64,000 nucleotides of DNA from Streptomyces sp. HB132 (GCF_016909575.1 NZ_JAFBGA010000003.1:124001-188000); one strand, 5' to 3'. Counted from the first letter of the stretch, positions 50,934 to 60,464 are shown. Notes: a model not told the origin generated them from the sequence alone. A program made the numbers and translations.

Positions 50934-52145
50934 ATGGAGTTCCGGCAGTCCAGCAAGCTCAACGAGGTCTGTTACGAGATCCGGGGCCCGGTCATCGAAC
51001 AGGCCAACGCCCTCGAGGAGGCGGGCCACAGCGTGCTCCGCCTCAACACGGGCAATCCCGCACTCTTCGGCTTCGAGGCGCCGGAGGAGATCGTCCAGGA
51101 CATGATCCGGATGCTCCCCCAGGCGCACGGCTACACCGATTCGCGCGGCATCCTCTCCGCGCGCCGCGCCGTCGCGCAGCGCTACCAGGCGATGGGGCTG
51201 GCCGATGTCGACGTGGATGACGTCTTCCTCGGCAACGGGGTCTCGGAGCTGATCTCCATGGCGGTGCAGGGGCTCCTGGAGGACGGGGACGAAATCCTGA
51301 TCCCGAGCCCCGACTATCCGCTGTGGACCGCCGTCACCACGCTCGCGGGCGGCAAGGCCGTGCACTACACCTGCGACGAGGGGGCGGACTGGAACCCCGA
51401 CCTCGCCGACATGGCCGCGAAGATCACCGACCGCACCAGGGCCATGGTGATCATCAACCCGAACAATCCGACGGGAGCCGTCTACTCCCGCGAGGTCCTC
51501 GACGGCATGCTCGACCTGGCCCGCAGGCACGGTCTGATGGTGTTCGCCGACGAGATCTACGACCAGATCCTGTACGACGACGCCGAGCACCACTCCGTCG
51601 CGGTGCTGGCCCCGGATCTGCTCTGTCTCACCTTCAGCGGGCTGTCCAAGACGTACCGCGTCGCGGGGTTCCGCTCCGGCTGGATGGTCGTGTCGGGACC
51701 GCAGCAGCACGCCCGCAGCTATCTGGAGGGGCTCACGATGCTCGCCTCGATGCGGCTTTGCCCCAACGCCCCGGCGCAGTACGCGATCCAGGCGGCGCTC
51801 GGCGGCCGCCAGTCGATCCGGGATCTCGTGGCACCGGGCGGCCGGCTCCACGAGCAGCGAGACCGGGCGTGGGAACGGCTGAACGAGATCCCCGGGGTGT
51901 CGTGCGTGAAGCCCAAGGGCGCGCTCTACGCCTTCCCGCGCATCGACCCGAAGGTCCACGCCATCGTCGACGACGAGCGCTTCGTCCTGGACCTGCTGCT
52001 TCAGGAGAAGATCCAGGTGGTCCAGGGCACCGGGTTCAACTGGCCGCGTCCGGACCACTTCCGCATCCTCACCCTTCCGCACGCCGACGACCTGGACGCC
52101 GCCATCAGCCGCATCGGCCGTTTCCTGAACGGATACCGCCAGTGA
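50934..52145 (+). CDS. PLP-dependent aminotransferase (alanine aminotransferase-like)
   Basis: A 403-residue class I/II aminotransferase, closest in pattern to AlaA/AlaC-type enzymes. The amino-acid binding LNTGNPALFGF, the cofactor block NPNNPTGAVYSREVLDGM, the DEIYDQILYD motif and the PLP lysine in FSGLSKTYRVAGFRSGW are present. GGGGAGG precedes the ATG. It is divergent from an HxlR regulator and overlaps the next gene by GTGA. Substrate specificity (alanine/pyruvate or another pair) is inferred only. Confidence 0.93.
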   Translation: MEFRQSSKLNEVCYEIRGPVIEQANALEEAGHSVLRLNTGNPALFGFEAPEEIVQDMIRMLPQAHGYTDSRGILSARRAVAQRYQAMGLADVDVDDVFLGNGVSELISMAVQGLLEDGDEILIPSPDYPLWTAVTTLAGGKAVHYTCDEGADWNPDLADMAAKITDRTRAMVIINPNNPTGAVYSREVLDGMLDLARRHGLMVFADEIYDQILYDDAEHHSVAVLAPDLLCLTFSGLSKTYRVAGFRSGWMVVSGPQQHARSYLEGLTMLASMRLCPNAPAQYAIQAALGGRQSIRDLVAPGGRLHEQRDRAWERLNEIPGVSCVKPKGALYAFPRIDPKVHAIVDDERFVLDLLLQEKIQVVQGTGFNWPRPDHFRILTLPHADDLDAAISRIGRFLNGYRQ

Positions 52146-52771
52146 CCTGCCGTGCCTGCCGCACCCACGTGGAGACGCAGTTCGCCTCGCCCGGCCTGGT
52201 GGGGGCGATCGTGGAGGGCGGGCTCGATCCGGCGGAGGACCCTCGCTGGGCGGACTCCGGTGCGGCGTCACCCGCGGAGTACGCACGCCGGGCAGGCCAT
52301 CTGTGCGGTATGGCCTGCCTGCGCATGGCGCTCGGCGCAGGGGCTCCGCCCCTGTTCGCGCTGCGGGACGGGGCGTTGGGGTACGACGCGTACACCGAGG
52401 ACGCCGACGGGGAGATCAAGGGACTGGTCTACGCCCCCTTCGCCCGGTACGTGTCCGAGGTGCACGGCCTCGACGCGGTCGTCCACCGGGACCTCTCCCC
52501 CGCCGGGATCCTGGACCTCCTGGACGAGGGCCGGAGAGTGATGGCCTCCGTGCACTTCGGGATCCGGCACCCCGAGCAGCCGCCCCCGGGGCGCGGTGGC
52601 CATCTGGTGCTGCTGACCTCCCGGACGGCGGACGGGGCCGGCGTCCACTTCCACAACCCCTCCGGGACCACGTCCGCGACCCGCGTGGCGGGCCTTCCGC
52701 TGCCGGACTTCGAACGCTTCTTCGCTGGCCGAGGGGTCTCCCTCCCGGGCCTCCCGTCAACGGACCGATAG
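52142..52771 (+). CDS. C39-peptidase-like protein, cytosolic
   Basis: A 209-residue protein with the papain-like C39 order of residues: Cys in GHLCGMACLRMALG, His in GGHLVLLTS and Asn in HFHNPSG. A CxxC (TCRACR) opens the protein. There is no signal peptide, ABC domain or transmembrane segment, so it is not a bacteriocin exporter. The GTG at 52142 overlaps the aminotransferase stop, tying its synthesis to that enzyme. A protease, amidase or peptide-modifying role is possible. Confidence 0.8.
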   Translation: MTCRACRTHVETQFASPGLVGAIVEGGLDPAEDPRWADSGAASPAEYARRAGHLCGMACLRMALGAGAPPLFALRDGALGYDAYTEDADGEIKGLVYAPFARYVSEVHGLDAVVHRDLSPAGILDLLDEGRRVMASVHFGIRHPEQPPPGRGGHLVLLTSRTADGAGVHFHNPSGTTSATRVAGLPLPDFERFFAGRGVSLPGLPSTDR

Positions 52772-52838
52772 GGGTCCCCTCTTGCGAGTGGTCGGACCGG
52801 CACCGGGATGTTCCCCCGCACGCGGCACGGCCCGATCC

Positions 52839-53131
52839 GTGACCCGCCTGCTCTTCGGCACCGAACGCCCGGGCGACGGAACCGCTGTGACGGGCGCGCA
52901 GTTCCGTTCGTTCACCGACCGTCACACCGCGCTTCCCGGACGGCCTGACGGTGCAGGAGGGCCGGGGGCGGTGGCGCCACTCCGGTGGAGTGATCGAGCG
53001 GGGGGCGCCCGTACGAGCTGGTCCTGCTGTACCCGGCCTCCAGGGCCCGTCGGCGCGACCCTCGGATCGAACGGATCCGCACCGCGTACGAGAAGCCCTG
53101 CGCCAAGGACTCGGTGGCCCGGTTCGAGTGA
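52839..53131 (+). pseudogene. Frameshifted DUF3574 gene
   Basis: Three consecutive frames together spell a DUF3574 protein: VTRLLFGTERPGDGTAVTGAQFRSFTDRH in the first, TPRFPDGLTVQEGRGRWRHSGGVIER in the second and YELVLLYPASRARRRDPRIERIR to a TGA at 53129-53131 in the third. The first shift is near 52922-52926 and looks like a loss of bases around CAC repeats; the second is in a run of six G (53000-53005), explained by one extra G. No signal peptide precedes the visible start, although family members are normally exported, so the 5' end is probably lost as well. Confidence 0.85.
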
Positions 53132-53341
53132 CACGCCCTCGCCGACGTCCGGGTCCCACCCGCCCGTGGCCTGTCGGCGTCCGATCAACTCTTGCTCGAC
53201 GCCTGAACGTTGTCGGCTCAGGACCGGCACCGCCTCGCGGGGTCCGCTACTGTTCCGCCGTCGGCGGGGAGCGCCCGACCGCCGTTCCTTACGGCATCAC
53301 AGCAGACCGTCACGGACGAACCCGAGCAGGGAGCAATCGAC

Positions 53342-53650
53342 ATGGGTGCGGCGATACGCCACCTCACCGCCATCGGCCCCGGGGGCCAGGTTTTCACGGT
53401 GAACATCGAGCGTGACTTCCGGTACGACCCGTACCGGGACTTCCTCGTCTGCGCGCACTGCGACTGGTCTCCGTCGCTGCTCACCACGGAGAGGATCGAC
53501 GCCATGGCCTGGGACCACCTGGCCGGGTCCCACGACGCCACCGGCGGACGGACCGATCAGGAGAACGAGTCCTTCCGGAAGGCACGCTGGGTGATGCTTC
53601 CGCTGTGCGCGATCCTGGTCATCGCACTGCTGGTGGTCCTGCGGAGCTGA
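53342..53650 (+). CDS. Small protein with CxxC and C-terminal membrane anchor
   Basis: A 102-residue protein. Residues 30-60 contain LVCAHCDWSPSLLTTERIDAMAWDHLAGSH, where two cysteines and two histidines could bind zinc. A single hydrophobic segment (WVMLPLCAILVIALLVVL) ends the protein, so it is a tail-anchored membrane protein with a cytoplasmic zinc-ribbon-like head. No known family is recognised. The ATG follows GGGAGCAATCGAC. It is a typical streptomycete small accessory gene. Confidence 0.75.
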   Translation: MGAAIRHLTAIGPGGQVFTVNIERDFRYDPYRDFLVCAHCDWSPSLLTTERIDAMAWDHLAGSHDATGGRTDQENESFRKARWVMLPLCAILVIALLVVLRS

Positions 53651-53667
53651 GTGGCCGGTCGGCGGGG

Positions 53668-54945
53668 TCAGCGCCTCAGGGCGGTGAGAGCGGCGACCGG
53701 GTCGGGGTCCGGGGTGGCCCGGGGCCACCAGTCGTCCTCGCCCGGATCGGATTCGTAGCCGTACCAGCGGCTGTCGTGACCGAAGCGGAGCTGGAGGGTG
53801 CCGGGTGTGTTGGTCAGATGGTTGCGCCACGGCAAAAAGCGTGGGAGGTCCGCCGCGGCGAGGGCGGGCCGCGCCCGGTCGAAGGGGCCGGCCGGCGGGT
53901 CCCACGGGGTCTCCAGCACCTCCAGCCCTTCCGCGCCGCCCTGCCGCCAGGCGGCGACGGCCCGGGCCAGGTCCGTCGTGCTGCGGCCGGTGGCGAAGGC
54001 CAGCTCACGGTAGAGCGCCCGGGTCGTGGCGGTGAGCCCGGCGGTCGGGCGGGACGCGGCGATGCGTACGGCGTCCTGCCAGGTGCTGAGGCCGGCGAGC
54101 GGGTCGTCACCGGTGGTGAGCATCGCGTGGGCACGGGCCGCGGCGTCGGTGGCGAGGTGGTCGAGGCCGAGTGGGTCGCGGGCGCCGGGCAGCTCCGGGT
54201 AGGACGGCGGCTCGCCGGGGAACGGCGGCACGGGCAGGGGCGCGGGCAGCGGCGGCAGGAAACGGTCGGCCAGGGCGTCGCGGGCCGCGACCGAGGGCAT
54301 GGCGGGGGTCTCGGGGCGCTCGCGCGCGGAGTGCTCGGCGTTGCGGCGGCCCAGCTCGTCGAGGAGTTCGCGTTCACCCCGGCCGCGCATCAGCAACAGG
54401 ACGAACGGATCGCTGTCCAGGAGCCGTGCCGTCTGGAAGCAGAGCGCCGCCACGTGCTTGCAGGGCCAGCCCCGGTCGGGGCAGGAACAGTCGGGGTCCA
54501 GATCACCGGCGGCGGGGAGCAGCCGGATGCCGGTCTCGCCCGCCGTGTCGACCAGGGAGTGCGGCATCTCCTTGTCGAGCAGCGCGGACAGATGCCCCGG
54601 CCGGGCGGCGGCGGCGTCCAGGAACGTGTCCCAGTCGGACGCCGAGAACGTCCGCAGGCGCAGCTCCGCACGGTAGGGGCGGGGGCGGCTGCCGTGGACG
54701 TAGGCGATGACCCGGCCGGGGGTGACGGTGATCGCGGCGACATGGCCGCCGTCGGCGTACGTACGGCCGCGGGCGAGACGGCCCTCGTCCATCGACAGGG
54801 ATTCCAGGGCGTCCACCCAGGCGCGGCCCCACCAGCTGTCCGCGAAGGGCCCGTCCGCGTCCGAGGCGCGGGCGGGCACCGCTTCGAAGGTACGCCGCAG
54901 GTCGTCGGGGCCCGGGCGGGCCGCGGGGCCGGCACCGGGGCTCAC
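53668..54945 (-). CDS. SWIM zinc-finger protein
   Basis: A 425-residue protein with a SWIM zinc finger, CSCPDRGWPCKHVAAL (CxCxnCxH, about residues 152-164). The N-terminus has FADSWWGRAWVDALESLSMDEGRLARGRTYADGG, the conserved opening of the bacterial SWIM family. SWIM proteins are found next to SNF2 ATPases in bacteria, as here. The GTG at 54945 overlaps the stop of the SNF2 gene and has GGAGG upstream, so the two are coupled. The C-terminal 200 residues are rich in Pro and Ala and of unknown role. Confidence 0.9.
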   Translation of the reverse strand: MSPGAGPAARPGPDDLRRTFEAVPARASDADGPFADSWWGRAWVDALESLSMDEGRLARGRTYADGGHVAAITVTPGRVIAYVHGSRPRPYRAELRLRTFSASDWDTFLDAAAARPGHLSALLDKEMPHSLVDTAGETGIRLLPAAGDLDPDCSCPDRGWPCKHVAALCFQTARLLDSDPFVLLLMRGRGERELLDELGRRNAEHSARERPETPAMPSVAARDALADRFLPPLPAPLPVPPFPGEPPSYPELPGARDPLGLDHLATDAAARAHAMLTTGDDPLAGLSTWQDAVRIAASRPTAGLTATTRALYRELAFATGRSTTDLARAVAAWRQGGAEGLEVLETPWDPPAGPFDRARPALAAADLPRFLPWRNHLTNTPGTLQLRFGHDSRWYGYESDPGEDDWWPRATPDPDPVAALTALRR

Positions 54946-57917
54946 GACGCCCTCCGGAGAGAGACGAGGTCGGCCAGGTCGCGGTCGCTGAGCTCGGTCA
55001 GAGCGGCCTCGCCGGAACCGAGCACCGCGTCGGCGAGTGCCCGCTTGGACTCCAGGAGTTCGCTGATCCGGTCCTCGACGGTGCCCTCGGCGATGAGCCG
55101 GTGCACCTGCACGGGCTGGGTCTGGCCGATGCGGTACGCACGGTCGGTGGCCTGTTCCTCGACCGCCGGGTTCCACCATCGGTCGTAATGGATGACGTGG
55201 GCGGCCCGGGTCAGATTCAGCCCGGTGCCCGCCGCCTTGAGGGAGAGCAGGAAGACCGGGACCTCGCCGGACTGGAAGCCGTCCACCATCCGCTCCCGCT
55301 CGGGCACCGGTGTTCCACCGTGCAGCAGCTGGGAGGGGATGGCGCGGGAGGCGAGGTGGGCGGAGAGGAGCCGGGCCATCGACACGTACTGAGTGAAGAT
55401 CAGGACGGAACCGTCCTCGGACAGGATGGTGTCGAGCAGCTCGTCGAGCAGCGCGAGCTTGCCCGAGCGTCCCGTCAGCCGGGTCGGCTCCTCCTTCAGA
55501 TACTGCGCGGGGTGGTTGCAGATCTGTTTGAGCGAGCCGAGCAGCTTCATGATCAGTCCGCGCCGTGCGATGCCCTCGGACTGCTCGATGAACGCCATCG
55601 TCTCGCGGACGGCCGCCTCGTAGAGCGTGGCCTGTTCCCGGGTGAGGAAGACGGGGTGGTCGGTCTCGGTCTTGGGCGGCAGCTCGGGCGCGATCCCCGG
55701 GTCGGACTTCTTGCGGCGCAGCAGGAAGGGACGGACCAGCCGGGAGAGCCGCTCGACCGCCTCCTCGTTGCCCAGGCCGGCGGCGGTGCCGGTGTTCTCG
55801 ACGATCCTGGCGTGCCGGGACCGGAAGGCCTTCAGGGGGCCGAGCAGGCCGGGGGTGGTCCAGTCGAGCAGCGCCCAGAGCTCGGAGAGGTTGTTCTCGA
55901 CCGGGGTACCGGTCAGGGCGACACGGGCCGGGGCGGGGATGGTGCGCAGCGCCCTGGCCGTCGAGGAGTGCGGATTCTTGACGTGCTGTGCCTCGTCGGC
56001 GACGACCAGCCCCCAGGTGTGCCCGGCGAGCTGCTCCGCGCCGGAGCGCATCGTGCCGTAGGTGGTGAGGACGAAGCCGCCGTCGGAGCCGCCGAGGGTG
56101 CGGTCGGTGCCGTGGAAGCGGCGCACGGGGACGCCGGGTGCGAAGCGGTTGATCTCGCGGTGCCAGTTGCCGAGGAGGGATGCGGGACAGACGACCAGAG
56201 TGGGGGCGGCACGGGCGCGGTGCAGATGGAGCGCGATGACGGTGATCGTCTTGCCCAGGCCCATGTCGTCGGCGAGACAGCCGCCGAGGCCGAGCGAGGT
56301 CATGCGGTCCAGCCAGGCCAGGCCGCGGAGCTGGTAGTCGCGGAGGGTGGCGTCGAGGCCGGGCGGCGCGGGGAGGGTGGCGTCCTCGTCGAGGATGCGC
56401 GCCCGGAGTGCGGCGAGGGCTCCGGCGGGAACCGCTTCGACGTGTTCCCCGTCGACCTCGGCGCTGCCGGTGAGGGCGACGGCGAGCGCCTCCACCGGGT
56501 CCAGGAGGCCGAGCTCCCGCTTGCGTGCCTTGCGGACGAGCGCGGGATCCACGACGACCCATTGGTCGCGCAGCCGCACCACCGGCCGGTGAGCCTCGGC
56601 CAGGGTGTCCATCTCGGCCTCGGTGAGCCGGTCGTCGCCGAGGGAGAGCTGCCAGTCGAACGCGAAGAGCTGCTCGGCGTCGAAGAAGGAGGTGCCGTCC
56701 GTGGCGGAACCCGGCGCGGGCCGGACGACGGCCGTCGCGCTGAGCGAACGGGCGAGCTCGCGGGGCCAGTGCAGCGCCACCCCGGCCGCCGCGAGCCGCG
56801 CTCCGGCGGCACCGATCAGCTCGTAGAGCTCGTCCTCGGTGACGGCGAGCACGTCGGGGACGGGCTGCTCCAGCAACCGCTCCAGCGGCGGCCAGACGCG
56901 GGCGGCGCGACGCAGGGCGAGCACCGCGTCGATCCGGGCCCTCGGCCCGAAGGGGTCGCCCGCACCGCCGCTCCACAGCGTGGCCGCGTCGGTGACGTAC
57001 GTCGGATCGGCCAGGCTGTGCACCTGAGTGACCGCGGCGGCGGCATGGCGCGTGGCGGGCGCGGGCGCCTCCTCGCCCCCGGCCGGCTCCCCGGTGGCGC
57101 CCGACGCGTCGAAGAGGTCGTACGCGGAGAGGTCGAGCCGCAGCGAGACGCGTACCCCCGCGTCCAGTCCGGCAGCCACCTCGACGGCCCAGGCCCGGGC
57201 CTCGGGCAGGTGCTGTGCCTCACGGGCGGCGAAGGGCGCTCCCATGGCGTGGGCGGCGGCGGGCGTCCTGGGCAGGGTGTCGGCGACGGCGTCGAGGAAG
57301 GCGCCGAGCAGGGCACGGGGGTCGGGGACGCGCAGGGGTGTGCCGTCCAGTGGGACGGCGTGCCCCTCGGGCGGCATCGACGCGGCGACGGCTCTCAGAT
57401 GGGCGATGTCCTCCGCGTCGCGCGGTCCGGCCCGCCAGGCGTCGTGGTCGCCGGGTGTCAGGCCGGGCAGGAGTCCGCCGCGCGCGACGAGGGTGAGGGC
57501 GTGCAGAGCCGCCGCTCCCCAGGCGCGGGTGGCGGGATGGGCGGCGGCCCGGTGCCGGGCGCGCGCGAGCAGGGGCACCGCGTCCGCGACGGCAAGCACC
57601 ACCGCGGGCACGGTGCGGGTCTCGACGTCCTCCGTCCCGCGCCGGCGGACGACCTCCAGCTCGGTCAGGGTGTACGCGGACCCCGCCGCGGGGTGAGAGG
57701 CATCGGTGGCCGCGAGCACCGCGTCGGTACGGGAGGGGGGCACCGCTTCGGCGCGGGGCGCCCCGCCGGTGGACACGGCGTCGGGGCCCGTCGGGCCGTC
57801 GGTCCGCTCCGGGTCCCAGAAGGCGACCCGGCCGTCCCGGGGCGGTTCCGCGGGCAGGAAGACCGCGGCGCACCGAAGCAGCCGGTCGGAGGCGACGTCC
57901 CGGGTCTGCCGCTCCAT
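54942..57917 (-). CDS. SNF2-family DEAD/DEAH helicase-like ATPase
   Basis: About 991 residues. An N-terminal bacterial SNF2-associated region of about 500 residues is followed by the two ATPase lobes: DDMGLGKT (near 550), DEAQHVKN (near 640), TGTPVENNLSELWALLDW, LIFTQYVSMARLL and DRWWNPAVEEQATDRAYRIGQ (near 920). Bacterial members are translocases on DNA, possibly in repair or defence. In-frame ATGs at 57965 and 57935 are alternatives; a TAGACT hexamer (minus, about 57970-57975) just before 57965 suggests the transcript starts there, favouring 57917. Confidence 0.92.
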   Translation of the reverse strand: MERQTRDVASDRLLRCAAVFLPAEPPRDGRVAFWDPERTDGPTGPDAVSTGGAPRAEAVPPSRTDAVLAATDASHPAAGSAYTLTELEVVRRRGTEDVETRTVPAVVLAVADAVPLLARARHRAAAHPATRAWGAAALHALTLVARGGLLPGLTPGDHDAWRAGPRDAEDIAHLRAVAASMPPEGHAVPLDGTPLRVPDPRALLGAFLDAVADTLPRTPAAAHAMGAPFAAREAQHLPEARAWAVEVAAGLDAGVRVSLRLDLSAYDLFDASGATGEPAGGEEAPAPATRHAAAAVTQVHSLADPTYVTDAATLWSGGAGDPFGPRARIDAVLALRRAARVWPPLERLLEQPVPDVLAVTEDELYELIGAAGARLAAAGVALHWPRELARSLSATAVVRPAPGSATDGTSFFDAEQLFAFDWQLSLGDDRLTEAEMDTLAEAHRPVVRLRDQWVVVDPALVRKARKRELGLLDPVEALAVALTGSAEVDGEHVEAVPAGALAALRARILDEDATLPAPPGLDATLRDYQLRGLAWLDRMTSLGLGGCLADDMGLGKTITVIALHLHRARAAPTLVVCPASLLGNWHREINRFAPGVPVRRFHGTDRTLGGSDGGFVLTTYGTMRSGAEQLAGHTWGLVVADEAQHVKNPHSSTARALRTIPAPARVALTGTPVENNLSELWALLDWTTPGLLGPLKAFRSRHARIVENTGTAAGLGNEEAVERLSRLVRPFLLRRKKSDPGIAPELPPKTETDHPVFLTREQATLYEAAVRETMAFIEQSEGIARRGLIMKLLGSLKQICNHPAQYLKEEPTRLTGRSGKLALLDELLDTILSEDGSVLIFTQYVSMARLLSAHLASRAIPSQLLHGGTPVPERERMVDGFQSGEVPVFLLSLKAAGTGLNLTRAAHVIHYDRWWNPAVEEQATDRAYRIGQTQPVQVHRLIAEGTVEDRISELLESKRALADAVLGSGEAALTELSDRDLADLVSLRRAS

Positions 57918-58040
57918 GCCCCACCGCCCCCTCATGCCTCGGTCCGCTTGCGTTCTCCTGCTCATCGCGAGTCTAGGCGGGGGGTGTGACAGCGCCCGCC
58001 CCGGCCGTGGTTCCCCAGGCGGAGCGGGCGGGCGAGCACG

Positions 58041-59114
58041 TCAGTGACGGGTGAAGGGCTTGATGCGGGAGCGGCCGGCCGGCTGTTCCGGGTCGAACTC
58101 GGGGAGCACCTCCGGATCGAACTCCGGCACCCCGTCCGGCTCCGGTTCCGGCCCCGGGAGAGGCGCGTCCGGAAGGGGCTGGTCCGTGAAGGTCTGCTCC
58201 GTGACCGAGGGGAGCGGGGAGACCGGCGTGTCCGGCAGGTCCACGGCGGACGCGTCTCCAGCGGGCCCTTCCGCGGGCTCGTCCTCGGGCCGTTCTGCGG
58301 TCTGCTGCCCGGACGGACCCTGCGATCGGTCGGTCGCGACGGGCGGCGGCGACCCCTGCTGCGCGCGTTCCAGGAAGCGGAGCAGTTCCACCGGGAAGGG
58401 CAGGACCAGGGTGGAGTTCTTCTCGGCCGCGACCGCGACGACCGTCTGCAGCAGCCTCAGCTGCAGCGCCGCCGGTTGGGTGGACATCTGCTGCGCCGCC
58501 TGGGCGAGCTTCTTCGACGCCTGCAGCTCCGCGTCGGCGTTGATGACCCTCGCGCGCCGCTCACGGTCGGCTTCGGCCTGCCTGGCCATGGACCGCTTCA
58601 TCGTCTCCGGCAGCGAGACGTCCTTGATCTCCACGCGGTCGATCTGTACGCCCCATCCCACCGCGGGACTGTCGATCATCAGTTCCAGTCCCTGGTTGAG
58701 CTTCTCGCGGTTGGACAGCAGATCGTCCAGGTCGCTCTTACCGATGATCGACCGGAGGGAGGTCTGCGCCATCTGGGAGACCGCGAAACGGTAGTCCTCG
58801 ACCTGGATCACCGCGCTCGCGGCGTCCACCACCTTGAAGTAGATGACGGCGTCCACCCGCACCGTGACGTTGTCACGTGTGATGCCGTCCTGGGCGGGCA
58901 CGGGCATCGTCACGATCTGCATGTTCACCTTGCGGAGCCGGTCGACGCCCGGGACGATCATGGTGAAGCCCGGGGAGCGCACCTGGTCATGGAGCCTGCC
59001 GAGCCTGAGCACCACGCCTCGTTCGTACTGCTTGACCACCCGTGCCGCGGCCATGCCGTACACCAAGGCTCCCGAGAGCACCGCCACCAACACGATCAAC
59101 AGATACTGGACCAT
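58041..59114 (-). CDS. Slipin/SPFH-domain membrane protein
   Basis: A 357-residue stomatin-like (slipin) protein. One N-terminal helix (YLLIVLVAVLSGALVYGMAAA) is followed by the SPFH domain (YERGVVLRLGRL, PGFTMIVPGVDRLRKVNMQ, DNVTVRVDAVIYFKVVD) and a coiled segment with EADRERRARVINADAE. The last 110 residues are acidic, Pro/Glu/Asp-rich and probably disordered. Slipins organise membrane microdomains; operon-type slipins pair with NfeD proteases, but no NfeD gene is adjacent. Confidence 0.92.
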   Translation of the reverse strand: MVQYLLIVLVAVLSGALVYGMAAARVVKQYERGVVLRLGRLHDQVRSPGFTMIVPGVDRLRKVNMQIVTMPVPAQDGITRDNVTVRVDAVIYFKVVDAASAVIQVEDYRFAVSQMAQTSLRSIIGKSDLDDLLSNREKLNQGLELMIDSPAVGWGVQIDRVEIKDVSLPETMKRSMARQAEADRERRARVINADAELQASKKLAQAAQQMSTQPAALQLRLLQTVVAVAAEKNSTLVLPFPVELLRFLERAQQGSPPPVATDRSQGPSGQQTAERPEDEPAEGPAGDASAVDLPDTPVSPLPSVTEQTFTDQPLPDAPLPGPEPEPDGVPEFDPEVLPEFDPEQPAGRSRIKPFTRH

Positions 59115-59332
59115 CACGGCCCCCTGCCTACGGGGGTGCGCGTTCGCACCCGCCCATCACGTCCTATTAACACGATATGCCCGATACGCACCCCTTGAAC
59201 CTCCGCCCGGGTATCAGTGGCCCCGGCCGGCCGCGCCCCGGATGCCGACGTCCCGGGGACCGGGCAGGGTGGCCAGCGCCAGCACGTCTCCGGGACGTAC
59301 CGATGAGCCGTACGAGCAGACGAGGACCCGCC

Positions 59333-59689
59333 ATGTCCGTCACCGCGCCCCATACCGTTCTCCGGCGACGTGCCGTCACCGCCACCGGTGCCGCCCTGCT
59401 CACCCTGGCCGTCGCGGGCTGTTCCGGCCTCGGGCGCACGGCGGTCGGGCCGGTCTCCTACACCACCGGCCGGGACGGCGTCGTCACCGTGCACAGCCCG
59501 TCGGTGAAGGGCTGCCACGAGATGGCGCCCGACGGAGCGAGCAAGGTCGAGAACCAGACCCTGATCGACATGACCCTCTACACGACCCGCGACTGCTCGG
59601 GCCGCGGCACCGCCTACGTGGCCACCACGTTCACCGACACCAACGCCGAGAGCGCCCCGATCTGGCGCAGCTACCGGTTCGTCCACTGA
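59333..59689 (+). CDS. Small lipoprotein
   Basis: A 118-residue protein with a lipoprotein signal: basic LRRRAV, hydrophobic TATGAALLTLAVAG and the lipobox LAVAGC at Cys30. The mature part is short, with two cysteines (KGCHEM, RDCSGRG) that may form a disulfide. GAGGA lies upstream of the ATG. Similar short lipoproteins are common in streptomycetes, but no function is known. Confidence 0.82.
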   Translation: MSVTAPHTVLRRRAVTATGAALLTLAVAGCSGLGRTAVGPVSYTTGRDGVVTVHSPSVKGCHEMAPDGASKVENQTLIDMTLYTTRDCSGRGTAYVATTFTDTNAESAPIWRSYRFVH

Positions 59690-59759
59690 CCGTGCGCCCC
59701 GCGCGCCCGTTCCCCCGACCGTACGAGGCGCATACGCGGCCCGACGGGCCCGCCGCCCC

Positions 59760-60464
59760 TCAGGACCGGTCGGGGCGGGCCAGCACCCAGACCCCGTCCG
59801 GGGTGAGAGAGCGGTCGGCCACGAGTCCCGCCTCCGCCAGATACGCCTCGAACCGCTCCGCGGACAGCTCCCGCGACCGGAAGGTCTGGGTCCACCGGGC
59901 GTCCTCGAAGACGTACTCCGCGCGCACCTCGTCGACGCCGTCACCGACGGGGTCCGCCGAGAGGATGCGTATGACGCAGCCCGCGGCCGGGTCCTCCCTC
60001 TCCCGGGGCACATCGGAGTGGTAGTCGGCGCCCTCCCGCTGGATCAGCACGACTCCGTCTTCCTTCACGTGCCTGACGCAGGTCCGCAGCAGCCCCTCCC
60101 TGACCCGGTGGTCGCTCGTGTGCACCAGGAACGACCCCAGCACGACCGCGTCGAACCGCTCCTCGCCGAGGTCCAGGCCCTCGATGGGGCTCAGGACCGC
60201 GCGGGCCCCGCGGACGCGCTCCAGCATCTGCGGCGACTCGTCCACCGCGGTCACGGTGAAGCCCCGCTCGACCAGGGGATGCGTCACCCGGCCCGCCCCG
60301 CAGCCCAGTTCGAGCACGCTCGCGCCCGAAGGCAGCGCCGAGGCGATCACGTCCGGTTCATCGCCGACGGACAGTCGGGCGTACAGCTCGACCGCGCAGC
60401 CGTCCGGTGTGATCGAGCCGGGCCCCGTGCCCGTGTGTCCCTCACGTACCAGTTGTCCGCTCAT
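59760..60464 (-). CDS. Class I SAM-dependent methyltransferase
   Basis: A 234-residue Rossmann-fold methyltransferase. Motif I is VLELGCGAGRVTHPL (about residues 47-61), motif II TVTAVDESPQML, and LGEERFDAVVLGSFLVHT is motif IV; a C-terminal strand pair follows. The substrate is unknown. An in-frame GTG at 60473 would add three residues. It is convergent with the lipoprotein gene. Confidence 0.9.
   Translation of the reverse strand: MSGQLVREGHTGTGPGSITPDGCAVELYARLSVGDEPDVIASALPSGASVLELGCGAGRVTHPLVERGFTVTAVDESPQMLERVRGARAVLSPIEGLDLGEERFDAVVLGSFLVHTSDHRVREGLLRTCVRHVKEDGVVLIQREGADYHSDVPREREDPAAGCVIRILSADPVGDGVDEVRAEYVFEDARWTQTFRSRELSAERFEAYLAEAGLVADRSLTPDGVWVLARPDRS

Noticed and set aside
57960..58040. 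Terminator between the slipin and SNF2 genes
   Set aside because: Only 6-7 base arms (GCCCGC/GCGGGC) with a long loop, as expected by chance in this composition.
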